Under the pieces are notes generated by a model that searched no databases, was not told where the DNA came from, and worked only from the letters and a program-made list of their open reading frames with translations. From assembly GCF_001905125.1 (NCBI RefSeq), contig NZ_LWLE01000035.1:314113-378112 (forward strand): a stretch of DNA of 64,000 nucleotides, in the 5' to 3' direction. This document shows, piece after piece, positions 41,961 through 51,098 of the stretch. Origin of the DNA: Streptomyces sp. TSRI0281 (GTDB taxonomy: Bacteria; Actinomycetota; Actinomycetes; Streptomycetales; Streptomycetaceae). Within the stretch, counting starts at the first letter, position 1, and every line of letters starts with the position of its first letter. The position numbers and the translations under genes are program-made.

Positions 41961-43843
41961 CGACCACCGCCGACGACGCGCTCACGGACGACGACCTGGC
42001 GCGCAGGGCCGCACCGACGTCGGAGGAGTCCGGCGGGGGCTCCGAGGCCTCCGGGGACTCGTTCGACCGGGACGACCTGCCCGCACCGCGCGGTGCGACC
42101 CGGACCCTGCTGACCTCGCTGCTCGCCCCGATGCGCGGCCGGGTCGTCGTGGCCGCGCTCTTCCTCCTGCTCCAGCAGGCCGCCGTCCAGGCGGGCCCGC
42201 TGCTGGTGGCGTACGCCATCGACAGCGGTGTTCCGGCCTTCCGGGACCACGACTACGGGCCGTTGATCGCGGTGGCGGCCGGCTACACGCTCTGCTCCGT
42301 CGCTGCCGGAGTCCTGCAGTACGCGTTCATCAGGGCGGCCGCGCGGATCAACCAGGACGTGCTGCTCGATCTGCGCGGCCGGATCTTCCGGCACGCCCAG
42401 TCCCTGAGCGTCGACTTCCACGAGCGCTACACCTCGGGCCGACTGATCTCCCGGTCCACCACGGACGTGGAGTCGCTGCGCGAGCTGCTGAGCGAGGGCC
42501 TGCAGGAACTGATCGGCGTGGTCCTCTCGTTCGCCTCCATCTCGCTGATGCTGCTCTGGCTGGACCTCGGCATCGGGGCGATCGCGGTGTTCTCGTTCGT
42601 CCCGCTGTATCTGCTGGTGCGGCTCTACCAGCGGCGGGCGGGCCGGGTCTTCGCCAGGCGGTCCACGGCGATCGCCGCGGTCATCGTGAAGTTCGCGGAG
42701 ACGATGAACGGAATCCGCCCGGTCCGTGCCTTCCGCCGGGAACGGACCAACGACGCGGTGTTCGACTCGCTCAACCACCGCCACGAGCGGACGAACGGTG
42801 ACGCGATGCTGGAGATGGCCCGCTATGTCATCGGCTCCCGGCTGGTCGCCAACACCGCGGTGGCCGGGATGGTGCTGTGGGGCGCCTACCGGGTGGCGTC
42901 CGGCACGCTGGCCCTGGGAGTACTGGCCGCGGCGGTGCTGTATCTGCGGCGGCTGTACGACCCGATCGACCGGCTCGGGATGTTCCTCAACTCCTACCAG
43001 TCGGCCGCCGCGTCGCTGGACAAGATCGCCGGTCTGCTGGCCCAGCGGCCCACCGTCCCCGAGACGACCGCGCCCAAGGAGCTTCCCGCGCGGTCCGGCG
43101 ACCACCCCGGCCGGGAGGTCACCTTCGACGCGGTGAGCTTCGCCTACCGTACGGGCGGCGAGGTGCTGCCCCGCTTCGGGCTGGACATCCCCGCCGGGCA
43201 GACCGTGGCGGTGGTCGGCTCGACGGGTGCCGGGAAGTCGACGCTCGCCAAGCTGCTGGCCCGGTTCTACGATCCGACGGACGGCCGGGTCCTGCTGGAC
43301 GGCGTCGACCTGCGGGACCTCGACACGGCCGGGTTGCGCAAGGGCGTCGTGATGGTGACCCAGGAGGCGTTCCTGTTCTCCGGGACGGTCGCGGAGAACA
43401 TCGCGATCGGCCGCCCGGACGCGACACCGCAGGACATCGAACGCGCGGCCAGGGCCATCGGGGCGCACGACTTCATCGCCGGTCTGCCCGAGGGGTACGA
43501 CACGGACGTACGCAAGCGGGGCGGCCGGATCTCCGCCGGTCAGCGGCAGTTGGTCGCGTTCGCGCGGGCCCTGCTTGCCGACCCCGCGGTGCTGATCCTC
43601 GACGAGGCGACCAGCTCCCTGGACATCCCCGGTGAGCGGGCGGTGCAGCAGGCCATGGACACTGTTCTGCGCGGCCGTACGGCGGTGGTGATCGCGCACC
43701 GCCTGTCGACCGTGGAGATCGCGGACCGGGTGCTGGTGATGGAGCACGGCCGGATCGTGGAGGACGGCGCCCCGGCCGAACTGATCGGCGGCACGGGCCG
43801 GTTCGCGGGGCTGCACCGCGCGTGGCGCGACAGCCTGGCCTGA
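41957..43843 (+). CDS. ABC exporter half-transporter, pair 1, subunit B
   Basis: 628 residues. An acidic N-terminal tail is followed by a membrane domain of six helices and a nucleotide-binding domain. Walker A is GSTGAGKST (about 421-429), the signature is degenerate (ISAGQRQ in place of LSGGQ), Walker B is LILDEATSSLD with the catalytic Glu, and the switch is IAHRLST. With subunit A this gives one consensus ATP site (Walker motifs of B with signature of A) and one altered site, as in heterodimeric exporters. Substrate unknown. Confidence 0.92.
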   Translation: MTTTADDALTDDDLARRAAPTSEESGGGSEASGDSFDRDDLPAPRGATRTLLTSLLAPMRGRVVVAALFLLLQQAAVQAGPLLVAYAIDSGVPAFRDHDYGPLIAVAAGYTLCSVAAGVLQYAFIRAAARINQDVLLDLRGRIFRHAQSLSVDFHERYTSGRLISRSTTDVESLRELLSEGLQELIGVVLSFASISLMLLWLDLGIGAIAVFSFVPLYLLVRLYQRRAGRVFARRSTAIAAVIVKFAETMNGIRPVRAFRRERTNDAVFDSLNHRHERTNGDAMLEMARYVIGSRLVANTAVAGMVLWGAYRVASGTLALGVLAAAVLYLRRLYDPIDRLGMFLNSYQSAAASLDKIAGLLAQRPTVPETTAPKELPARSGDHPGREVTFDAVSFAYRTGGEVLPRFGLDIPAGQTVAVVGSTGAGKSTLAKLLARFYDPTDGRVLLDGVDLRDLDTAGLRKGVVMVTQEAFLFSGTVAENIAIGRPDATPQDIERAARAIGAHDFIAGLPEGYDTDVRKRGGRISAGQRQLVAFARALLADPAVLILDEATSSLDIPGERAVQQAMDTVLRGRTAVVIAHRLSTVEIADRVLVMEHGRIVEDGAPAELIGGTGRFAGLHRAWRDSLA

Positions 43844-43913
43844 GGGCGGGGGGTGACCGGCCCGGGGTTTCGATGGACGACGGACACGTACCGACCGACC
43901 GGAGATCACTGAC

Positions 43914-45680
43914 GTGTGGTGGAAGAAGGATTCGCCCGTGCATCCGGGAGCCCCGGACTGTCGCAGCGCCGTGCGGTACCTGTGGTGGCTGATCACCGCT
44001 CAGCGCCGTCGGATCGCCGCCGGTGCGCTGCTGGGCAGCGCCTGGATGCTCTGCCTGACGCTGCCGCCGTACCTGCTCTCACGCGCCATCGACGACGGCC
44101 TGGAACCGGGCCGGTGGCCCGTGCTCGTCGGCTGGGCGGCGGCGTTGCTGGGTGTGGGGGTCTTGAACGCGTGGCTGGCCATCATGCGACACCGCACGAT
44201 GACCAGGGTGCGGCTGGACGCCGCCTTCCGTTCCGTGCAGGTGGTGGTCCGGCAGGCGACCAGGCTGGGCGGGGCGCTGCCGCGCCGTGTCACGGCCGGG
44301 GAAGTCCTCACGATCGGGTTCGGCGATGCCACCGTGATCGCCAGCACGCTGACCATCACCGGCCCCGGCGTCGGCGCGGTGCTCGCCTATGTCGTCGTGG
44401 CCGCACTGCTGTTGGCCGTGTCGCCACTGCTCGCCGTGGTGGTGCTGCTCGGTGTGCCGCTGCTCGCGGTGTCGGTCGGGCCGCTGCTGGGGCGCCTGCA
44501 GCGCGTCGAGGCGACGTACCGGGAGCAGCAGGGCGGGCTCGCCTCCCGTTTTGAGGACATCGTCAGGGGCCTGCGGGTCCTCAACGGCATCGGCGGCAAG
44601 GAGGTGTACGCCGAGCGCTACCGGCGCGGCTCGCGGGCGCTGCGGGCGGAGGGCTACCGCGTCGGCTCGGTGACCAGCTGGGTTCAGGCCCTGGGTGTCG
44701 GCCTTCCCACGCTGTTCCTCGGGGTCGTGACATGGCTGGCGGCCCGGATGGCCGTGCAAGGAGAGATATCCGTCGGCGAGTTGGTCGCGGTCTACGGATA
44801 CACCGCGGTGCTCGCCGTGCCGGTCGCGTTCTTCATCGAGGGCGGCTACGACCTCAGCCGCGGACTGGTCGCGGCCCGCAGAGTCATACGTTTCCTGGCC
44901 CTGGAGCCCGATTCCGCCGGCAAGGAGGCGACGCGCGACGGGCCCGGGGCGCCGTCCACGCTTCGTGATCCGGTGTCCGGCGTCGAGGTGGCGCCCGGCA
45001 GGCTGACCGCGTTGGTCAGCGCCCGGCCGTCGGAGTCCGCGGCGGTGGTCGACCGTCTCGGCCGGTTCGCCGGGTCGGCCGCGACCTGGGGCGCGATACG
45101 CCTCGACGAGATCGACCTGACGCAGGTGCGGCGGCGGATCCTGGTCGCGGACAACGAGGCCGATCTGTTCGCCGGTCCGCTGCGGGACGTGATCTGCGGA
45201 TGGGACCGGGACGAGGAAACCATCGGCCGCGCTCTCCACGCCGCCATGGCGCAGGACATCGTCCGCGGCCTGCCGGACGGACTCGACTCACCCGTCGACG
45301 CGCAGGGCCGTAACCTCTCCGGAGGCCAGCGGCAGCGCATCCGCCTGGTCCGGGCCCTGCTGGCCGATCCCGAGGTACTCCTGGCGGTCGAGCCCACCTC
45401 CGCGGTCGACGCGCACACCGAGGCGGCCATCTCGACCCGGCTGCGCACCGCACGGGCCGACCGCACCACCCTCGTCACCAGCACGTCACCGCTCCTGCTG
45501 GACCAGGCGGACATCGTGTACTACCTGGTCGACGGCTCCGTCGCCGCCGTCGGCAGCCATCGTGAACTCCTGGACCGGCAGCCCGGCTACCGCCGTCTCG
45601 TGTCCCGCGGCGCGGACGACGAGGACGACGACCTCACCGGCGACGGAACCGTCCCGCCGTTCCGAAAGGCCCTGCGATGA
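43914..45680 (+). CDS. ABC exporter half-transporter with degenerate ATPase site, pair 2, subunit A
   Basis: 588 residues with a normal six-helix membrane domain. The nucleotide-binding domain has lost nearly every catalytic residue except the signature. The Walker A position reads SARPSESAA (about 361-369, no G-K-S/T), Walker B reads LLAVEPTSAVD with the Asp lost, and the switch is VTSTSPLL without His. NLSGGQRQR is intact. It therefore probably only supplies the signature to its partner's site. The start is GTG at 43914 after GGAGAT, 70 bp after pair 1. The C-terminus is acidic (DDEDDDLTGDG). Confidence 0.92.
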   Translation: MWWKKDSPVHPGAPDCRSAVRYLWWLITAQRRRIAAGALLGSAWMLCLTLPPYLLSRAIDDGLEPGRWPVLVGWAAALLGVGVLNAWLAIMRHRTMTRVRLDAAFRSVQVVVRQATRLGGALPRRVTAGEVLTIGFGDATVIASTLTITGPGVGAVLAYVVVAALLLAVSPLLAVVVLLGVPLLAVSVGPLLGRLQRVEATYREQQGGLASRFEDIVRGLRVLNGIGGKEVYAERYRRGSRALRAEGYRVGSVTSWVQALGVGLPTLFLGVVTWLAARMAVQGEISVGELVAVYGYTAVLAVPVAFFIEGGYDLSRGLVAARRVIRFLALEPDSAGKEATRDGPGAPSTLRDPVSGVEVAPGRLTALVSARPSESAAVVDRLGRFAGSAATWGAIRLDEIDLTQVRRRILVADNEADLFAGPLRDVICGWDRDEETIGRALHAAMAQDIVRGLPDGLDSPVDAQGRNLSGGQRQRIRLVRALLADPEVLLAVEPTSAVDAHTEAAISTRLRTARADRTTLVTSTSPLLLDQADIVYYLVDGSVAAVGSHRELLDRQPGYRRLVSRGADDEDDDLTGDGTVPPFRKALR

Positions 45681-47452
45681 CCGCCGGCTCCGCGCCCACG
45701 GCCCCGGCCCTGCCCGTCGCCGAGCCGCTGCGGATACGCCGGGAAGCGCTCCGGCTGATCCGGCTGGACGCTCGCGCCTTCGCCGCCATGATCGGCCTCA
45801 ACGCGCTGGCCGCCGGTGCCGGACTCGTCGGCCCCTGGCTGCTCGGCCGCATCATCGACGAGGTCAGGGGCGGGGCCGGGGTGGCCGCGGTGGACCGCCT
45901 GGCGCTCACCATCCTCTTCTTCGCGCTGGCGCAGCTCGTCCTGGCCCGATACGCCGGTTACCTCGGACACCGCTTCGGCGAGCGGACCCTGGCGCGCATT
46001 CGCGAGCAGTACGCCGACCGGGCGCTCGCGCTGCCCGCCTCGGTGGTCGAGCGGGCGGGAACGGGCGACCTGACGACCCGCGGCACCACCGATGTCGCCG
46101 CGGTCGGCGCCACCCTCCGGAACACCGGGCCCGAGGTCCTCGTCGCCGGGGTCCAGGCGTTGTTCATCCTCGGGGCGGTCTTCGCCCTCGATCCGCTGCT
46201 CGGGGCGTGCGGGGTGCTGGGCCTGCTCGGCATCTGGTTCGCCGCCCGCTGGTATCTGCGCCGGGCGCTCACCGCGTACCTGGCCGAGGGAGCCGCCAAC
46301 TCGGTTCTCGCGGAGCAACTCGCGTCCACCGCCGCCGGCGCCCGCACGATCGAGGCCCTCGGACTCCAGCGGCGCCGGGTGGCGGCATGCCAGGAGGAGA
46401 TCGAGAAGTGCCGGACCACCCGGACCCGGACACTGTTCCTCCGCAGTGTGCTCTTCCCTGCCGTGGACATCTCCTACGTCCTTCCCGTGGTCGGTGTTCT
46501 GCTGGTCGGCGGCGTGCTGCACGACCACGGCACGATGAGCCTCGGCGCGGTGGTCGCCTCGGCCCTGTATCTGCGGCAGCTCTCCCAGCCCCTGGACACC
46601 ATCCTTCAGCAGATGGAGCAACTGCAGAGCAGCGGTGCCTCCTTCGCCCGGGTCGAAGGCCTCGGCCCGGCCGCGCCCGTACCGACGGCCGCTCCCTCCC
46701 CCACGCCGGCCGACGACCGGATCGAGGTGGCCGACGTGCGCCACGCCTACGACGACGGGAGCGACGTCCTGCACGGCGTCGACCTCACCGTCCGGCCCGG
46801 CGAGCGGCTGGTGATCGTCGGCCCCTCCGGCGCGGGCAAGACCACTCTGGGCAGGCTGCTGGCGGGCATGGACAGACCCCGGTCCGGTTCGGTGACGGTG
46901 GGGCAGGTACCGGTCGCCGACCTGGACCCCGACCGGCTGCGCCGGCACGTCGTCCTCGTCACCCAGGAACACCACGTGTTCCTGGGAACGGTCCGGGACA
47001 ACCTGCGGATCGCCTCCGCCCACGCCACGGACGCCGAACTGCGCGAGGCTCTCGCCGCCGTCGGCGCCGAATGGGCCGCCGAACTCCCGGACGGGCTGGA
47101 CACCGATCTGAGCCATGCGGGGCACCGGCCGGACGGCGCCCAGGCGCAACAACTCGCCCTGGCACGCGTGGTGCTGGCCGACCCGCACACGCTGATACTC
47201 GACGAGGCCACCGCACTCCTGGACCCGAGGACCGCCCGGCACACGGAACGGGCGCTGGCCGCCGTCCTCGAAGGCCGGACCGTCATCGCCATCGCACACC
47301 GTCTGCAGACGGCCCACGACGCCGACAGGGTGGCCGTGATGGAGGACGGCCGGCTCACCGAACTCGGCACCCACGACGCTCTCGTAGCGGCCGGCGGCGC
47401 CTACGCCGCGCTCTGGCGCTCATGGCACGGCGAGCGGCCTCCTTCCTCCTGA
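45677..47452 (+). CDS. ABC exporter half-transporter with degenerate signature, pair 2, subunit B
   Basis: 591 residues. Walker A GPSGAGKTT (about 383-391), Walker B LILDEATALLD and switch IAHRLQT are all intact. The signature reads RPDGAQAQQ in place of LSGGQ. This complements the neighbouring subunit, which has the signature but not the Walker motifs. A single working ATP site is expected in the heterodimer. The start ATG overlaps the partner's stop (ATGA). Substrate unknown. Confidence 0.92.
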   Translation: MTAGSAPTAPALPVAEPLRIRREALRLIRLDARAFAAMIGLNALAAGAGLVGPWLLGRIIDEVRGGAGVAAVDRLALTILFFALAQLVLARYAGYLGHRFGERTLARIREQYADRALALPASVVERAGTGDLTTRGTTDVAAVGATLRNTGPEVLVAGVQALFILGAVFALDPLLGACGVLGLLGIWFAARWYLRRALTAYLAEGAANSVLAEQLASTAAGARTIEALGLQRRRVAACQEEIEKCRTTRTRTLFLRSVLFPAVDISYVLPVVGVLLVGGVLHDHGTMSLGAVVASALYLRQLSQPLDTILQQMEQLQSSGASFARVEGLGPAAPVPTAAPSPTPADDRIEVADVRHAYDDGSDVLHGVDLTVRPGERLVIVGPSGAGKTTLGRLLAGMDRPRSGSVTVGQVPVADLDPDRLRRHVVLVTQEHHVFLGTVRDNLRIASAHATDAELREALAAVGAEWAAELPDGLDTDLSHAGHRPDGAQAQQLALARVVLADPHTLILDEATALLDPRTARHTERALAAVLEGRTVIAIAHRLQTAHDADRVAVMEDGRLTELGTHDALVAAGGAYAALWRSWHGERPPSS

Positions 47453-47488
47453 GGGCGGGCCCTGGGGGCGGGCCCCGTGGGCGGGCCC
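47453..47488 (+). repeat. Three copies of GGGCGGGCCC at 13-bp spacing
   Basis: Copies at 47453-47462, 47466-47475 and 47479-47488 lie directly after the exporter stop codon. Because GGGCCC is self-complementary the block can fold into hairpins and may end transcription. Confidence 0.6.
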
Positions 47489-47599
47489 TGGAGCCTGCTC
47501 CCGGATGCGTGAAGTCCCTTTGCGGCAGCCCGGGTCGGCGGAGGGGTCAGAGGTCCAGGACGAGCCGGGAGGACAGGGCCCGGGACACGCACGCGTACC

Positions 47600-47935
47600 C
47601 ACCGACTGGACACCACCGACAGCCCGAGCCTCGACCGGTGCCGCCCGTCGTGCACGAACATCGCCCGCACCGACGACCACGCCGCCCAACTCACACGCCG
47701 AGCAGCCGCCCTTGAAGACCAAGCCGACACTAAAGCAGCCCCCCCGGCCCCCTTACCGACCGCCTCCGCCGTCACGCAGCACGCCTGAAGTCCGCAGCAG
47801 CCGAACACGCGCACCCGCATCACCCTTCGCCTCGGACGCCGCCAGAATCCAGCAACTGAAAGCCGACGTCGAAGCCCTCGTCAGGGCCCTGCACCTCGCG
47901 CAACTGGAGAAGACGATGCGGCCCACCCGACCGGG
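47600..47935 (+). pseudogene. Frameshifted relic of an unidentified protein gene, possibly from a mobile element
   Basis: One frame from about 47618 reads DSPSLDRCRPSCTNIARTDD and on into HAAQLTRRAAALEDQADT. After a run of seven C the text continues in another frame as LTDRLRRHAARLKSAAAEHA. It shifts again (RTRIT), while a third frame carries ARIQQLKADVEALVRALHLA. Together these look like one helical, CxPxC-containing protein broken by at least two frameshifts. The combination reminds me of proteins found with integrases in actinobacterial elements, but I cannot name the family. No start or ribosome site is seen. Confidence 0.45.
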
Positions 47936-48034
47936 CACCAGCCGCACCGTGCGGTCCGGCTGCCACCTCTGCTCCGACTCGACAGGCCGTCGGCGCCCCT
48001 TGCCATGCCGGACGAACGTTGCAGGCCCCGTGGG

Positions 48035-49240
48035 TCACGCGGAGTGAAGGGCCAGTGTGGGGGAGAGCCGGGCGGCTCTGACCGCTGGGTACAGTCCGGC
48101 GATGGTGCCGATGACGAGGGTGGCGGCGAAGCCGCCGGCCATGGCGGTGGGTGGGACGACCCAGGGCATGGCGCCCGCGGTGGCGTAGATCCAGGTGGCG
48201 AGGCAGCCGAGCAGTACGCCGGCCACGCCGCCCAGTCCGGACAGGAGCAGTGATTCGGTGACGAACTGGAGTCTGATCTGGCTGCGGGTGGCGCCCAGGG
48301 AGCGGCGCAGGCCGATCTCGTGGCGGCGTTCGAGCACTGAGATGATCATGGTGTTCGCGACCCCGACTCCGCCGACCAGGAGTGCGATTCCGCCCAGGCC
48401 GAGCAGCAGGTTGGTGAAGGCGCCTTCGGACGCCGCTTTCGCTTCCAGGGCATCGGAGGGCTGGGAGACTTCCACCTCGTGCGGTGCCTGCGGATTGGCC
48501 GTACGCCCCAGAAGGTCCCGCACTTCATCGACCTTGTCGTCAGCGGAGCGTTCATAGACCGAGGTGGGGTGTCCGTCGAAGCCCAGGAGCTTCTCGGCGG
48601 CTTCCCAGCCGACGAGGGCGGAGGCGCTGATCTCTTCTGCCAGCGGCAGCGGACCGAGGATTCCCACGACGGTGAAGTACTGGCCTTTGATGTAGACCTG
48701 CTGGCCCGGCTCGGTGACCCCCAGACGGCCCGCTGCGTGCTCTCCGAGCACCACTGCGGGGTACTTGCTGTTGGCTGTGTTGAGCCATGTTCCCGAAGCC
48801 ATCGATCCGCGCAGTGTCTTCAAGAGGTCCTGCGTGGCGGCTCGGACGGAGATGCCGCGGGTCTGGGTGTCTGGAATGTGTTCCGAGCGGTAGACGTTGG
48901 CATCGATCGTGCCCGTGGCGGCCACATGGTCGACGCCGTCGATCCGGCCGATCATCTCCGGTGCCTTCGGGGGCAGTTTCGCGGACTCACCGGTGAGCAG
49001 GGACTGCCCCGGTCTGACCACGAGCATGTTGGTGCCGAGCTTGTCGAGGTCCTGCATCAGTTTCTCTTTGGACGAGGATGAGATGCCCACGACGGCGATC
49101 ATGGTGGCGATGCCGATGGCGATGCCCAGTGCGGAGAGGATGACCCGCATGGGCCGCCCACGCAGTCCTGCCGAGCCGACCTGTGCCACATCCCGGGCGG
49201 TCAGTCGGGCGGGGACGAGCTTCCTGCTCGCTTGGTTCAC
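48035..49240 (-). CDS. MacB-type ABC transporter permease
   Basis: 401 residues. One N-terminal helix (GRPMRVILSALGIAIGIATMIAVVG) is followed by a ~210-residue extracytoplasmic MacB_PCD domain. Three C-terminal helices make up the FtsX domain (NLLLGLGGIALLVGGVGVANTMIISVLERRHEIGLRRSLGATRSQI...). This is the four-helix MacB/FtsX plan of mechanotransmission permeases. The GTG start overlaps the ATPase stop (GTGA). Last gene of the operon lipoprotein - adaptor - ATPase - permease. Confidence 0.93.
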   Translation of the reverse strand: MNQASRKLVPARLTARDVAQVGSAGLRGRPMRVILSALGIAIGIATMIAVVGISSSSKEKLMQDLDKLGTNMLVVRPGQSLLTGESAKLPPKAPEMIGRIDGVDHVAATGTIDANVYRSEHIPDTQTRGISVRAATQDLLKTLRGSMASGTWLNTANSKYPAVVLGEHAAGRLGVTEPGQQVYIKGQYFTVVGILGPLPLAEEISASALVGWEAAEKLLGFDGHPTSVYERSADDKVDEVRDLLGRTANPQAPHEVEVSQPSDALEAKAASEGAFTNLLLGLGGIALLVGGVGVANTMIISVLERRHEIGLRRSLGATRSQIRLQFVTESLLLSGLGGVAGVLLGCLATWIYATAGAMPWVVPPTAMAGGFAATLVIGTIAGLYPAVRAARLSPTLALHSA

Positions 49241-50022
49241 AGTGCACCGGCCTTCGCGACCTGATCGCGCCGGGAATCGTCGACGATCTGCCCGTCGCGG
49301 ATACTGACGCGCCGGGGCAGCGCGTCGGCGACCTCCCGGTCGTGGGTGATGACGGCGATGGTGGCGCCGTCGGTGTTCAGCTCGTGCAGCAGTTCCATCA
49401 CCGCCTGGCCGGAGGCGGAGTCCAGCGCCCCGGTCGGCTCGTCCGCGAGCAGGACGTCCGGCTCGCCCGCGACGGCGCGGGCGATGGCGACGCGCTGCTT
49501 CTGGCCGCCGGACAGCTCGTGCGGCTTGTGGTGCATGCGGTTGCCCAGTCCTACGCGTTCCAGTGCCGTGGCGGCGCGCCGTCGGCGCTCGCTGTGGCTC
49601 AGTCCTGCATAGCGCAGTCCTTCGGTCACGTTGGCCAGCGCGCTTGCGCCCGGCACCAGATGGAACGCCTGGAAGACGAAGCCCACGTGCTGGGCGCGCA
49701 GCGCCGAGAGCCGTTTGTCGCTGAGCCGGTTCACATCGTGCCCGGCCAGTGTCACCACGCCGGCGGAAGGGCGGTCGAGGGTGCCGACGATGTGCAGCAG
49801 GGTGGACTTGCCCGAGCCGGAGGGCCCGACGATCGCCAGTAGCTCGCCCGTACCGATGGCCAGATCCACACCGCGCAGGGCGGTCACGCCACCGGGGTAT
49901 TCCTTGGTGACACCACTCAGCGTGACCACCGCCGGTGCTGCCTGCGGAGTGTGAGGCGCCGAGTCCCGCACCGTGCGGTCGGCGGACGGGGTGGGCACCG
50001 AGGGGTCTGTGGGGCAACTCAT
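49237..50022 (-). CDS. MacB-type ABC transporter ATP-binding protein
   Basis: 261 residues. Walker A GPSGSGKST (66-74), Q-loop VFQAFHLVPGASALANV, signature LSGGQKQRVAIARA, Walker B LLADEPTGALDS and switch ITHD. The order and the GTLDRPSAG segment are typical of the LolD/MacB group. The start overlaps the adaptor stop (ATGA), and the stop overlaps the permease start, so subunits are made in fixed ratio. Confidence 0.95.
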   Translation of the reverse strand: MSCPTDPSVPTPSADRTVRDSAPHTPQAAPAVVTLSGVTKEYPGGVTALRGVDLAIGTGELLAIVGPSGSGKSTLLHIVGTLDRPSAGVVTLAGHDVNRLSDKRLSALRAQHVGFVFQAFHLVPGASALANVTEGLRYAGLSHSERRRRAATALERVGLGNRMHHKPHELSGGQKQRVAIARAVAGEPDVLLADEPTGALDSASGQAVMELLHELNTDGATIAVITHDREVADALPRRVSIRDGQIVDDSRRDQVAKAGAL

Positions 50023-51098
50023 TTGGGAACCCCGACCTTCGTGCCTGCCTTCAGGCCGCCGCCGGAGACCTCGACGCGTCCGTCGGCGAACAGGCCGAGC
50101 GTGACCGGTACGTCGCGGGTCTTTCCGTTCTCGACGACCTGAACGCCGAAGCCCTTACCCGTCAGAGCCAGCAGTGCCTCAACCGGTACGGAGAGAACGT
50201 CCTCGCGGCGTTCGCCGGACATGGACACGGTGACCGGGGCCCGGTCGACGACTCCCTCTGCCTCGCTGCGTTTGTCGAACTCCACCGTGATCTTCACTTT
50301 GGGGTCCTCGCCCTTGCCCTGTCCGCCCTGGTCCTCGGGCTCGGCCGAGTTGCCGATGGACGCGATCCTGCCTTCGGCCTTGGCGGCGCCGGGCAGGTCG
50401 ACGGTCACCCTGTCACCGACCTTGCGCTTTCCGACGTCTGCGATCTTCATTTCGACCTCCACCACACGGGACGCGCCCGTGGAGGAGTACACGGGCTTGC
50501 CCGGACCCAGACGGTCACCGATCGTGGCTTCGGGCGTTTCCACCCGCAGGGGACCGGGCGCGAAGGTGATCTGCCCAGCGTCCACCTTCCCGGTCTGCTT
50601 CAGCTTCCTGGCCTTCTGCCAGGTCTTCACGGCCTCGGCCGTGCCGGGGGTGAACTCGTCGTCGTCAGCGAGCACCGCGCCGTAGCCCAGCGCCTTGAGG
50701 TTCTGCTTCAGCTGCCGTACATCCTCACCCTCGTCACCGTGCTTCAGTTCCCGGTACATCGGCTTGGCGCCGTACATCAGATAGACGCCCCTGGCGTCCA
50801 CCTCGTAGAGCTTGTTGCCCCGGGAGATGTCCGTGCCGCTCTTGGGCAGCCAGGTCAGGACCCCGGACGCGTCGGCGCTCACCTTGCGTCCGGCCGGGAA
50901 GACGAGCTTGCCGGGCACCCGCACCGCGGCGTCGAGATCACCTTTGGTGACCTCGGCGCCGGCCTGCGGGAGCGAGGGGCTCTGCTGCTGCCCACCGCTG
51001 TCATCTGCGGGTTTGACGAGTGTGTTCGCCGCGATGCCGCCGCCGGTCACCACCAGCGCGGTCGCGGCAACCGAGAGAACCACTGTCCTGCGCCGCAT
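50019..51098 (-). CDS. Membrane-fusion-like adaptor with peptidoglycan-binding domain
   Basis: 359 residues. An uncleaved or cleavable N-terminal helix (about 7-27) is followed by a lipoyl/barrel half and a PG_binding_1 segment in the middle (GDEGEDVRQLKQNLKALGYG, then FTPGTAEAVKTWQKARKL, about 120-165). Beta-barrel parts follow (VVEVEMKIADVGKRKVGDRVTV). It is the MacA equivalent of a Gram-positive system; the peptidoglycan-binding insert would anchor it in the wall. The start overlaps the stop of the lipoprotein gene upstream. Confidence 0.9.
   Translation of the reverse strand: MRRRTVVLSVAATALVVTGGGIAANTLVKPADDSGGQQQSPSLPQAGAEVTKGDLDAAVRVPGKLVFPAGRKVSADASGVLTWLPKSGTDISRGNKLYEVDARGVYLMYGAKPMYRELKHGDEGEDVRQLKQNLKALGYGAVLADDDEFTPGTAEAVKTWQKARKLKQTGKVDAGQITFAPGPLRVETPEATIGDRLGPGKPVYSSTGASRVVEVEMKIADVGKRKVGDRVTVDLPGAAKAEGRIASIGNSAEPEDQGGQGKGEDPKVKITVEFDKRSEAEGVVDRAPVTVSMSGERREDVLSVPVEALLALTGKGFGVQVVENGKTRDVPVTLGLFADGRVEVSGGGLKAGTKVGVPK

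Noticed and set aside
47505..48047. 180-codon open frame treated as an intact gene
   Set aside because: Recognisable protein pieces fall in several frames, so the single open frame is incidental; recorded as a pseudogene instead.
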